Positions 1 through 8,570 of a DNA stretch of 12,634 nt are shown piece after piece. The first letter of the stretch is position 1. Every line of letters begins with the position of its first letter. The notes beneath the pieces were generated by a model that was given only the letters and a program-made list of their open reading frames with translations, was not told the origin of the DNA and ran no database searches. This DNA comes from Paraglomus occultum (Eukaryota > Glomeromycota > Glomeromycetes > Paraglomerales > Paraglomeraceae): contig CAJVPJ010001070.1 in NCBI GenBank assembly GCA_910592205.1, positions 1 to 12,634 on the forward strand, in the 5' to 3' direction. The translations under genes were made by a program, and so were the position numbers.

Positions 1-11
1 TCGCTCAGCTA

Positions 12-185
12 TTAATTTTCGCAATCTCCCTCCCCATGATCTCTCCTTTCAGTTTCTAGCCAGGACGCTATCAATTTAAAGTTTTGGGCTTCGGGTTTGT
101 AAAAGTTCTCCAAGGTAGAAGTTCCAATGCTGCCCTTCCCTTGGTCTTCGATCTCGCTCTTAACAGCGCAGTAATTTTGGACAAA
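12..185 (-). other. 57-codon open stretch following the helicase relic, unidentified
   Basis: On the minus strand an open frame runs from a TAG just upstream of 185 to a TAA at 14-12. Its composition looks protein-like (acidic and basic residues, Trp, few runs), for example SEIEDQGKGSIG and ASWLETERRDHG. It lies directly downstream of the decayed helicase fragment but in another frame, and I cannot match it to the part of a PIF1-like helicase expected at this point (the second half of the C-terminal domain). It could be unrelated captured sequence, an exon of a neighbouring gene or chance. It has no in-frame ATG near its start. Confidence 0.2.
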
Positions 186-690
186 CTAATATCGTTCAAT
201 TTTATCAAGATAAAGACTGACAACAGCCCCAATTGTTCCATTACAAATTCCTTCAGACATTAGAATGTTGTGTAATAGCATTATGCTTCTTGTTGAAGAC
301 AGCAAATTAGTCTTTGTTTTAAATTCAGGTTTGAATGCCATCTTGAAATCGATTGCTTCCGAGATTAAAAAACAATTATCCTCTACAGGAAGAACATTAC
401 AGATTGCACAGACAATTAATTGTATCTGCTGTTTTATGAAGACTAACAACATGTGTTACTGTTAAAAACATCTTAGCTTGATAATCTGCTTTTTCCAAGA
501 GCTTGTCCCAAGTATCTTGGAAAATGTTTTCAAATACAAATCGGATTTCCTCAAGCATGTTATTATTATAAAAACTCCTGTTCTATCGAGTATTTTAAGC
601 TTCCCTGTAACGAAATACCCAGAGTCCTGGTTGAATTTGTGAATATGCATGTTCTCAATGTCATTATCATCCAATTCAGCCAGCACTATC
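186..690 (-). pseudogene. Decayed PIF1-like / Helitron-type helicase, C-terminal fragment
   Basis: Read on the minus strand, this is a broken copy of the C-terminal RecD-like region of PIF1-family helicases, as found in Helitron transposons and in expanded fungal families. Three frames must be combined. Frame 1 (about 686-565) reads up to KILDRTGVF. Frame 2 (about 561-397) carries NMLEEIRF, TWDKLL and TVTHVVSLHKTAD, matching the helicase stretch before the conserved 'T-H-V....A..IN...CN' segment, and then stops. Frame 3 (about 404-186) continues with CNVLPVEDNCFLISEAIDF, EFKTKTNL and the family hallmark EGICNGTIGAVV, then hits a stop. The segment between KTKTNL and the hallmark is shorter than usual, which suggests an internal deletion. 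No Walker A or DE box is visible upstream, and the remaining C-terminal motifs are absent downstream. This is a dead transposon or helicase fragment, not a working gene. Family recognition is from remembered consensus; the frame breaks are seen directly. Confidence 0.72.
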
Positions 691-3137
691 TAAGGGTATA
701 GGTAACTATAATGTGTATTGGAAATTAAGGAAGTCTCCATTTATATCAATTTTACAAGCAGCGGACCTTGATGAATTTACAGAACAGTTGAAATGTTAGC
801 TATCAAAATGCCCGGTAGGCGTTGTAATAATGTGACTGTGTATTACATCTATGGCCTGTTAAAATCTTTGCATCTCTGTGTACATTTCGCGGGAATAGAC
901 AATAAAGAGATCAACGTTTGCCTATTACTATCTACTCTACACCGCCGTAATTCGGTAGTGGAATTACCATAAAACAGATGCAAAGGTTTTTGAGCAATGA
1001 CGTCAACGCAAACGGCATTTGAACCCAGGATTGTTTGTGCCACGCCCTACTCATTATATTCCTTTACTTCCTTTCAGAGGTTTAGAATAACATTACTTGC
1101 AGTATGAAGAAACATAATGCGATCATAATTATTATATCCGAACGCGTAGCGACACCAAGTTTTAGTCAACATCTGGATTTAGTCAGCAAAGCTTAGTCAA
1201 CCTAACGTACGGTCTTCTCCCAAATATGAATTGTATCGTCCAAGCTATATAGGTACGGTATCTTATTTACTTTGAATCGGACTTCAAAGAACTAGAGTCG
1301 GTTAATAAATAAATTTTATTCCGTACCTGCATGTTAGCAATTCTGCACATCTCGTGAGCAAAATCGAAAGACGAGTTCAAATGAGTTGAATGTTATTTGT
1401 TTGGTGATATCAGAAATGTGGATAATATTAATTAAATAAAAACTCGTCATCCATAAATAAACGATAAAAATCACGTACATTATGAGAATAGGTCTTCACA
1501 TAACTGATTCAAGATTGCAAGTATGTCCAATGTTTCGAAATGTATTGTTTGTCTTAATATGTAATCGATAATTACGGTAATTGATATCGATATGTTGACA
1601 TCATGACACATGGTAATAGTGAGGGAATGCGGTCTAAACTGAGTTAAAATGAACTTTGACTTAACAGAGATATATTTAGAGTATCATTAAATAAAAGAAG
1701 ACCTTGATTATAAGTAATAATGTTTCCTAGTCCCGTATAATAATATAAAGCTTGCATAGTTAGCGTAAATCATGTTGTTGGTGGCGTAATGCAAAGAGTG
1801 CACACTTATTTTCCTTAAAAGGAATTTACAATGAAGTCCTTTTATGCTACGAGCAAAGGTTGTACTTGTAAAATTTTAAACATTGACAATTTACTGATGT
1901 TTTTGGCATGTTTTTTACACCGCAGCAATATTTTGATGCTGTACGAGCATAACTCATTATGCTTGGTTCTTACCACAAATTGACTTGCCTATTATGCGTA
2001 ATAATAATTACCAAGATGGGGGGAGGTCCCCAAGACGTGGAAAATCTTTATTATTGTTATTATTATTACTGTATTATTTTGCCAACAACATGGCCTATTT
2101 AGGGTATGATCGTTCAAATTAAAACTCCCACTAGTCTAAACACTCGTTTTTGACGCTTTGTTTTTACATTTCAAAACCAACTTTCAACCATTCCAAGTTG
2201 TTCTCTCTCTTTATTAAGACATTTTAATTTCTCGGTTCGATCAAAAATTTCATTGCCGACTCTGAAATTACACGACACCATGAGACTGCAGATCGGCTAG
2301 AATATCCATATATATGCAATAACATACATTACAGTATTATACGAAAAGATCGAATAATCGTGACGTTTGTCATCAAAAAACCACCAATTGATAAGATTGC
2401 ATCCATCTGTTTGACAAAATAGCTCTGTCGGACCCCATGTCTTTTGACTTAAAAAATTAGTAATAGGGTCATGTGGTTATTTTATTTTAAATTGAATAAT
2501 AATAACACAATAGTTAGTAAAAATGACAATAAGATAACTTAAAGTCGTACCTATTATCATTACCTAAAATCAGGTTGCCTGATTTAGAACTCGCAATAAA
2601 GATAAACTTCCCATATTTTACCTTTTGATAATCATGTCGTACAGTCTACGCGGTTTGAACAATAACAGTCTGTCAAACTATTTGCAGCCATCGTTAAACA
2701 AAGCAAAACCATCCCGCTTTGATTAATTTATCGCAGGAAGACTAAATTGCACACGTTTACTTTGTTTTGTTTGCAGCATAATAATAAGCATGCGTGTCTG
2801 CCCATGGAAACAACGCTTTGTCTGGGATAAATTTTATTCAACCTGTGTAATCCATCTGAAAAGTTTTCGAAACGGCTTTTCGTTCTATTCCTCTTTGTGC
2901 GAGGGGTTACATATCTTTGTTAAGACAAGGCATTGATATATTAGGAAATATTTATGCATTCATGAGTGACCGGAGAATTTTTTTTTCCCCATCCAGTCAT
3001 TGCATAGGTTCAAGTTACTGACAACAAACAATTCTTTGTCCGAATTACTAGTAATCCCTTGTTCTTTCTTGTTTATCCAATAAAACATCATACTACAAAG
3101 AAGGGGGTCGAAAGTGACTGTCATTGGACAACGCTTT
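691..3137. other. AT-rich intergenic region, no supported gene
   Basis: About 2.4 kb of AT-rich sequence in which all six frames are heavily interrupted. It contains an ATT/ATA-rich low-complexity stretch near 2045-2090, three copies of TTAGTCA(A/G)C near 1162-1201 and an AT-rich dyad at 1564-1591 (listed separately). Short open frames such as the one at 849-1043 (minus) show no recognisable motif. I saw no tRNA B-box with a matching A-box and no rRNA or snRNA signature. Confidence 0.5.
1564..1591. repeat. Imperfect AT-rich inverted repeat
   Basis: ATCGAT-AATTAC at 1564-1575 is followed by a single G and then GTAATT at 1577-1582, three bases, and ATCGAT at 1586-1591. The inner 6-bp arms pair perfectly around one base. 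The outer ATCGAT arms pair after a 3-base bulge. It is far from any supported gene and its role is unknown. Confidence 0.45.
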
Positions 3138-3182
3138 TGTGTGTGGGTGTGTGCGGGTGCGTGTGTGCGGGTACGTGGGGGG
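3136..3182 (+). repeat. GT/G-rich low-complexity tract with four G-runs
   Basis: A strongly strand-asymmetric tract of alternating GT and G-runs in otherwise AT-rich DNA. Runs of three or more G lie at 3145-3147, 3155-3157, 3169-3171 and 3177-3182, separated by 7, 11 and 5 bases. This meets a relaxed G-quadruplex pattern. The alternating purine-pyrimidine parts could also adopt Z-form. The open frames through it on both strands are explained by its low complexity. Confidence 0.65.
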
Positions 3183-3577
3183 TGTGCTTATTATCTTTAT
3201 GCTTTGTATTTGAACGTGGTACGGTATTATGTAACCGCTCCGAAACAATAATCCGACCGACCAATTTTGTAACGTTGCAATCTCGCCATCTGATGAGAAC
3301 ATCATCTCGATGTGTTGTTAATCTGCAAAATTTTTTTTGGAAAAGAAATAATTACAACGGGTTTACTAATCTTTATTTCATAATTAAGATATTCCCCACT
3401 TTAGCTAAACCCATCTTTCACAAATTGATATGATACAAGATAGGAGGGAACAAAAAACGTGTTTCGGCAAACTTGTGTAAATCGTAGCAGTGATTACAAA
3501 AAGAAAAGATTAGCTACAATAAAGAAAGCAGCACAGCTACATCTTTATCAAATCTATATAATAGAAGCTCTATATGT
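3183..3577. other. Intergenic region downstream of the methyltransferase gene
   Basis: AT-rich sequence between the G-rich tract and the methyltransferase 3' end. Plus-strand open frames here (to 3433, and 3459-3701) begin at non-ATG codons or overlap the real minus-strand exon, and they have no recognisable motifs. I see no supported gene. Confidence 0.45.
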
Positions 3578-3583
3578 TTTATT
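3578..3583 (-). terminator. AATAAA polyadenylation signal of the methyltransferase gene
   Basis: On the minus strand an exact AATAAA lies 13 nt past the TAA stop at 3599-3597, with AT-rich sequence following. The position is close to the stop but usable as a cleavage and polyadenylation signal for the methyltransferase mRNA. Confidence 0.5.
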
Positions 3584-3596
3584 CCAAACGCCTTCT

Positions 3597-5029
3597 TTAT
3601 TCAGCTACTTCTTTAACAGGATTCTTCTTTCTTGCAATCAATACAACCCTCTGACCCACGGTCTTGGATTGTACAACTTCCTTTCTAAACTTTTCAATTA
3701 GTTTTCTCATTCCTTCTTCTCCAGTTCCTCCGATTCCCAACCGCTCTCCAATCTCATCTGAAAATCTCATCAAAATTCCGCACAAGTCATCCAACCATCG
3801 GATACCCTCAACGTCACTTACAGATCCCAGTTTTATTTTCTGTGTGCTTAGTTGAACGCATTCTAATTGCGGATATGATAAGAGTGTGGGAACAAGGTGG
3901 TTGCGTGGAGATGTTGATAGGCCCAAGGATAGTGTTAAATGGTTCAAGGCTGTATTGAAACATATATAGAAAAGTAATGAATAAATTGATTTCTGTTACG
4001 TAGAGTGCACGTGCTCTAAAATAACACATTTATGTTCGTTTCCAACTCACCTTCTTCAAGCATCCTTTCGCCATACGTTCCCAAATTTGCCAACTCTAGA
4101 TCGTTTTCAGCGATTTCTATCCATCCTCCAGGCTTTGTAACTCTGATCAATTCCGTCACAACATAATCCAATTTATTTGTAGGAATACTCAGTCCCATAC
4201 CACTCATGTGAACAAAATCGAAATAGTCGTTTTGAAGAGGTAGAGGGAAAAGAGTGTGACATGGGATAAAGGATGTGTTTGGTGGAGACGTGAGAATGGA
4301 AGGCGATGGAAGAGACGTCGTAAGCGAAGTGCGGTATAATGGCAAAGAGGGTGTAGTTGGGGGTGATGATGGGAGAGGAGGGAGTGTTGATTCGTTTGAA
4401 AGGTAGGGAAACGAGTAACAGTGAGACAACGAAAGTGAGTCTATTCCGCAAAAATGAGACCATCTGTATTTGGCTGCGTTCGATAAAACCCAGTCACCTC
4501 TTACGCAACTGATATATAATGAATGGGGAAAGGTGAGGGGAAGGTGGATGTTAGATATTAGAGAAGTCGGTTTTTATAGGCGGTGCGCTAGCATATCAAC
4601 TTTTGAACGATTTACTTACCCAATATCTAATACTCTTGCTTGGCCAGATTCCATCTTTTCTTGCACCGGCGCAGTGAATTCGCCTTCGTTCTGTATTCTC
4701 ATTACTAGTCTTATTATACAATTATCGTCTTCATTTTGCTTCTTAATATTCTTAGAGTCTCCTCTGCTCTCGACGTTATTCATGGAAGAATTAAGTATTT
4801 TTTGGCCCAACGGTAACTGACTTCTATTTCTAACCACATTAGATAGATCTGATTCATCATTTTCGTTCAAGTTATCCGTACGGTTTATTTTGATTTTGTT
4901 TTTGTTTCTGATTTTAGTTTTTACATCGCCTTCGTTGTTTATAGTGGAGGGTGATAATGGAGGTTGAAGTATGTACAAGTCTGTTGATGTGTCGTCTATA
5001 GTGGTAGTTCTTGAACAACAAGAGCCCAT
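3597..5029 (-). CDS. SAM-dependent methyltransferase (Methyltransf_25/LaeA-like class), three exons
   Basis: Exons are 5029-4620, 4508-4051 and 3949-3597; introns of 111 and 101 nt have gtaag/cag and gtgag/cag borders and keep the frame. The product is 406 residues. Residues 1-105 form a polar, probably disordered leader starting MGSCCS, which fits N-myristoylation at Gly2 with palmitoylation at Cys4/5, so membrane attachment is likely. The Rossmann methyltransferase fold follows: motif I RVLDIGC...GDW (132-143, spanning the first intron), the acidic end of motif II at FCGID (Asp160), motif III NDYFDFVHM (230-238) and the family hallmark ELIRVTKPGGWIEIAE (256-271). Two oddities stand out. The middle glycine of the usual D-x-G-C-G-x-G is Val139. 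Between motif II and the post-II strand lies a Ser/Pro/Thr-rich insertion of about 45 residues (169-216). Fungal relatives act on small molecules or unknown substrates, so the substrate cannot be assigned. The start is the first ATG, and the leader has no upstream in-frame extension evident. Confidence 0.9.
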
Positions 5030-5420
5030 TTGAAAAAAGTTGATGCAAAACGTGTGGATTAAAGAAAAATGTATTTCTTGAATGCTTTCTATATGAGAAA
5101 TAAACGAGTGGTATTCTTGACTGGTGCGATAATGGACCTTGAGGGAATGTATATTCGATTTTCTTCGATAGTGGGCGGGAGTTTTTATTCGTTATTTGTT
5201 ACTAGAGATGGTCTTAACGCACCGAGTCGATATCAGTAACGAAACATATGACCGAAATTCTTTGTAAATAGATATTCTTTGAAAGTCATAAAATTCGGTC
5301 ATGCATGCGAGTAAACCACGTATTTATGTAAAATTTAGTCCTACTCACAAAGTCTTGCAGTGTTTATGCATTACGAATTAGATGTGCTTCCGTCTATGCT
5401 TTTGACAGTAAAATTAGAGT
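5030..5420 (-). promoter_or_regulatory. Upstream region of the methyltransferase gene
   Basis: This is the presumed 5' UTR and promoter of the minus-strand methyltransferase gene. No clear TATA box can be assigned with confidence. It contains a 9-bp inverted repeat (5248-5256 with 5294-5302), listed separately. No open frame of note occurs. Confidence 0.35.
5248..5302. repeat. 9-bp inverted repeat in the methyltransferase promoter region
   Basis: ATGACCGAA at 5248-5256 is matched exactly by TTCGGTCAT at 5294-5302, with a 37-base spacer. It begins 219 nt upstream of the methyltransferase start codon. It could be a paired transcription-factor site or a coincidence. The arms are richer in GC than the surrounding sequence. 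Confidence 0.4.
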
Positions 5421-5993
5421 TCATGTGTAGCATATAAGTAGTAATGATGTTGAATATAAGCTATTAATAACAAATGGTGGGATTCTGTGATACCCGCCAT
5501 TTTGCCTATTATGGAGCGAGTTTACTCTCCGTCTCCCTTGTTTGTCATTCGTTCTTTTCTTGGCCGATGGCGTCTTATTGGGTAACCTTGCCCTGATCGA
5601 CGAGGCCGAAGATGAGAGATAACGCTCCGATTGTGGGCCATAAATATGTATGTCAAAACAAATAGATAAAGAACAATCGATACGAACCCTGTTTATGTTA
5701 CGTTGATTAGATAATTGTGGTGATAGTGTGGCTCGATTATTTACAATCATTAACTTACAAATCATTACACCGAGGGAAGGTTTGAGTGGGGGTAAAAGAA
5801 CTGTGTTTAACGGTAATGCAGGTATATCTGCGTCTATATTTGATATCATTAAAAAATATGAATTGATCACAGGTATCACTTTATCGAATTTTTGCTTACG
5901 GAAATGCTGTAAGATTATATCGTTGCAACTTCGGTGTTTGGATTTATTTGGTAAACAATCCGTTAGTCGTTTTACGTGAGATTGTACCTGCAT
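5421..5993 (-). CDS. Hypothetical 190-codon open frame, function unknown
   Basis: This is the longest uninterrupted minus-strand frame outside the recognised genes. It runs from the ATG at 5993 to a TGA at 5423-5421; the frame is open upstream to a TAG near 6029. I recognise no domain. The predicted protein is basic: its first half is rich in Leu, Ile and Val, and residues around 130-165 are Ser/Arg/Lys-rich (SASSIRARLPNK, AKKRTNDKQGRRR). There is no signal peptide or catalytic motif. Local GC is somewhat higher than in the neighbouring intergenic DNA, which lengthens chance frames. By rough estimate a frame this long is unlikely but not impossible by chance in 12.6 kb. An overlapping 83-codon plus-strand frame (5728-5979) competes with it. 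It could be a lineage-specific gene, an exon of a spliced gene or noise. Confidence 0.22.
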   Translation of the reverse strand: MQVQSHVKRLTDCLPNKSKHRSCNDIILQHFRKQKFDKVIPVINSYFLMISNIDADIPALPLNTVLLPPLKPSLGVMICKLMIVNNRATLSPQLSNQRNINRVRIDCSLSICFDIHIYGPQSERYLSSSASSIRARLPNKTPSAKKRTNDKQGRRRVNSLHNRQNGGYHRIPPFVINSLYSTSLLLICYT

Positions 5994-6326
5994 CAACCAG
6001 ACATGTGTCAATTCGTAACCAGTCTTCTAATGCCGGTCAGAAATTAAAAATGTGATCATTCGGAATCCCATCTGATTTCACAACAAGCCAACAATCAAAA
6101 AAGAGGGTTAAACTGCTTATTCATTGTAATAGTCCATATTGTTTTACAAGAGAGTTCTTCAAACGTTGGATACTGTGTCTGGCGGTATTACGACAGTGTT
6201 CGATAACGGGGCCTTCCCCTGTACAGTGTTTAGAGATAAGCTGTTCGTGTCATCTTCTTATCATGTTCAATTTAAATTTTTTTTACAAGGCATTCTTGAT
6301 TTAGACTAGTCGGTGAAGGCTTAACG

Positions 6327-6357
6327 ACTTGGCTGCTCTATGGGGGCGTCGCCAAGT
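6327..6357 (+). repeat. GC-rich 7-bp hairpin
   Basis: ACTTGGC (6327-6333) pairs exactly with GCCAAGT (6351-6357) around a 17-base loop that contains GGGGGC. It is conspicuous as a GC-rich island in AT-rich surroundings. It does not fit a tRNA cloverleaf. Its role is unknown. Confidence 0.4.
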
Positions 6358-6890
6358 TGACAATTAGGCATTGGTTTGCGAATAATAAAAGACTTTTGAT
6401 CCAACTAGTTTAAGTTATTTGAAATATTTGACTTGGAAAAGATAAATTTAACCTAATTTGCGTTATAATTGCAAATTGTTAATTAACTTTACTATATTAA
6501 CTATCAGGTAACCTAATTACTTGTCTATCATAATTAAGCTGTGTTTTCCTTCGGTTTGAATATATTTATGAATTCGTAATTAAAAAAAGTCTTACATCTG
6601 TTGTACAGTTACCAAGCACAAGTCTAGACTAAGTTTTTAGGCCATTCAATTGACGTAATTAATATCATCTTTCGGGAAAAAAGAAGGTTTGAATTTGTGT
6701 AAGCTCCTTAAATATGCCAAACGACAAAACTCAGGAGTGAGCAATCTATTAAAATGTCACATAATACTTGAACATAACTCGCAGGCTAATGGCGTTCAAT
6801 ACCTTTTTTCCCGAGCTTGTTAAATTAATATTGTTGCCTTGATTTCGAACAAATAGTCAAAGGTATGCGATTACGCAGACAATTGACAAT

Positions 6891-6959
6891 CATATGAACC
6901 AATTTATGAACGTTGGAGGCGCATTTTGAGTATTATAAAACACGTGATAGGTTCATATG
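6891..6959. repeat. Perfect 10-bp inverted repeat flanking a CACGTG motif
   Basis: CATATGAACC (6891-6900) is matched exactly by GGTTCATATG (6950-6959), with a 49-base spacer. A CACGTG palindrome (E-box-type core) lies inside the spacer at 6941-6946. No supported gene is adjacent. Confidence 0.45.
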
Positions 6960-7102
6960 TATCATAAAGTACGAAATATCACCATATTTTATTTGGTCCA
7001 ATTACATAAAAGTTCGGAAAGATCTATGGCAAAAGCCGCCTTTGTGTTGTACGAGCTACTCGTTTGAGAATTATATAATCGGGAGATTAACCTAATTAAG
7101 CG

Positions 7103-7683
7103 TCATAGCCTGGAATGTACCAATATCATGTAGCACGATGCGCTTACGTATCCATGATCAGAACAAGTAAAAAAGCTTTCGTATCTGCACAAAGACAATA
7201 CGTACAATTATGCGTAGAGTCGATAAAGAAAGAAACGAGAACAATGATAATGACCGAATGGTGTTACCGGGATAAGAAATATCAATATTGTGTTGCTACT
7301 TAAGACCATGTCCATTATTATTCTTTTTCGTAAATTGGATGCTACATCTTTTGTTTGTCTTTGTTACTTACAACACTGACAATTCTTTAAGCCAAGCATT
7401 CATTATACAGTCTGATTTGTGCTTAAAGAAAGACATACTAGACCTTTTTAGTTCTGTTGAGATATGAGTTGGAAGTATTACAATGACAAATGGGTTGGAG
7501 TGTCTAATGGTTTGATGCTATGTGTAATATTGCATACGGTCCGCGGTTAAACATACAAATGTTCGGCGGTTAGGAATTGGAAAATCATTCGGAGTATGCG
7601 TCTCATCCAATCGCATGTTTCTACCAAATACAAGTCTCGCATGATTCTTAGCAAGTCCCGCTTTAACGAAGGTCTACCTTAAC
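7103..7683 (-). pseudogene. Coding-like minus-strand stretch with one in-frame stop, unidentified
   Basis: On the minus strand a single frame is open from about 7683 to a TAA at 7370-7368 except for one TAG at 7520-7518, giving about 104 codons. The reading has a natural-looking composition, for example ARLVFGRNMRLDETHTPNDF before the stop and SSMSFFKHKSD after it. Splice-like signals accompany it: a GTATGT and an ATAG bracket the in-frame stop but would make an intron of only 39 nt; an exact gtaagt lies at 7371; and a ttgtgcag acceptor at 7185 continues the frame to a TGA at 7105-7103. I recognise no family. It may be a decayed gene, a lineage-specific spliced gene or chance. It overlaps a 62-codon plus-strand frame (7115-7303) that starts with ATG. 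Confidence 0.2.
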
Positions 7684-7728
7684 GAGGGTCTACCTTAACG
7701 AAGATGGTCTAATCTACATTAACAAAGA
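7665..7728 (+). repeat. Short tandem repeat, 16-bp unit with degenerate third copy
   Basis: The unit AACGARGGTCTACCTT occurs twice in direct tandem (7665-7680 and 7681-7696). A longer, diverged copy follows, AACGAAGATGGTCTAATCTACATT (7697-7720), and then the start of another, AACAAAGA. It is a minisatellite-like array in noncoding DNA next to the coding-like stretch at 7103-7683. Confidence 0.75.
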
Positions 7729-8500
7729 CGATTAGCGGAACCGAACACTTTGTTACACCGGACTATTCTTTATTTCTATATCATTATCAACGCACTCTTC
7801 TGTAAAATAATTTGGTTAATTGTAAAATATATTGTTTTTGGTTCATATACTATCCGACTCTTATACTATTCCAACACGTATGGCAACTTACCAATCTCAC
7901 ACAGACTTTGTATAATTAAGCATGGAGTGTTTGAGAGAATTTGGCTGTAATTCTGACAAACCCACATGCGTTGTCTAAAGGCTGTGAATGAATACATTAA
8001 GTGCCACTGAAAAAATATCGCTATGACATGAAGAGTCTGCTGCACCACATCAACAGCAGACCGCTGGAAAAAGATGTATTAGAAATATTTATTTGCAATG
8101 TAGAAGGTTTGCATTTGTTAAATATTAATAGTGATTCGTTTTCAATACTTTATAATAGAACGAATGAAATATGCAACGACGAGTATTTGTAATTTAGCTG
8201 TGACCAAACCACCGATACGGTCCTCTTTCATCTTTGGTCTTTATGCAGTGACCACTTTTCTGATATGCAGTGAATCCTTCATATATGCACACCCTCCACA
8301 TTCTGCATTCTTCGTTTCCCGCTATACGAGTTTCACCCCCATCCTCTATATGTGTACACTGTGATTTGCATGTTACAATAGTGATTGTCCATACAAAGAC
8401 GATAAGCAGCTAATACGTGTTAATCGTTTGTTGATATTAATATGCATTGTTACGGAAAGAAATCCTTATCGATCTTTAAAGAAATCATAATGCAGACATT
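7729..8500. other. Intergenic region, no supported gene
   Basis: Open frames of 60-77 codons occur on both strands (7750-7950, 7866-8048, 8001-8192, 8131-8364). They overlap one another, mostly start at non-ATG codons and show no recognisable motif, so I treat them as chance frames. Confidence 0.4.
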
Positions 8501-8501
8501 C

Positions 8502-8519
8502 GTTCTTATGCATAAGAAC
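8502..8519. repeat. Perfect 18-bp palindrome
   Basis: GTTCTTATG followed immediately by its reverse complement CATAAGAAC, with no spacer. It is the first of three dyads between 8500 and 8740, about 170 nt upstream of the candidate small membrane protein gene. A dimeric DNA-binding site is one possible reading. Confidence 0.6.
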
Positions 8520-8570
8520 AGAAACACTATTTAACGTTTCGTTGTTAATAGTAAAAACTATCTTTGTCGT

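Larger units (their letters stand above)
6012..7102. other. Intergenic region with inverted repeats
   Basis: AT-rich sequence without a recognisable gene. It contains a 7-bp GC-rich hairpin at 6327-6357 and a perfect 10-bp inverted repeat at 6891-6959. The 60-codon plus-strand frame at 6913-7095 starts at a non-ATG codon and has no motif. Confidence 0.45.

Noticed and set aside
2231-2245. CGGTTCGATC, resembling a tRNA T-loop/B-box
   Set aside because: No matching A-box, acceptor stem or complete B-box consensus around it.
2634-2726. 30-codon ATG frame of natural-looking composition
   Set aside because: Too short to support, with no splice signals or motif.
3093-3305. 70-codon minus-strand frame with Thr/His/Pro runs
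   Set aside because: The composition is the direct translation of the GT-rich tract on the other strand.
3059-3433. 124-codon plus-strand open frame
   Set aside because: It starts at TTG, runs through the GT/G-rich low-complexity tract that suppresses stops, and shows no domain.
4173-4463. 96-codon minus-strand frame overlapping the methyltransferase
   Set aside because: It is an alternative frame of the second methyltransferase exon; the motif-bearing frame is clear.
8001-8364. Two overlapping plus-strand frames of 63 and 77 codons
   Set aside because: They overlap in different frames, one starts at GTG, and neither has recognisable motifs or good splice context.
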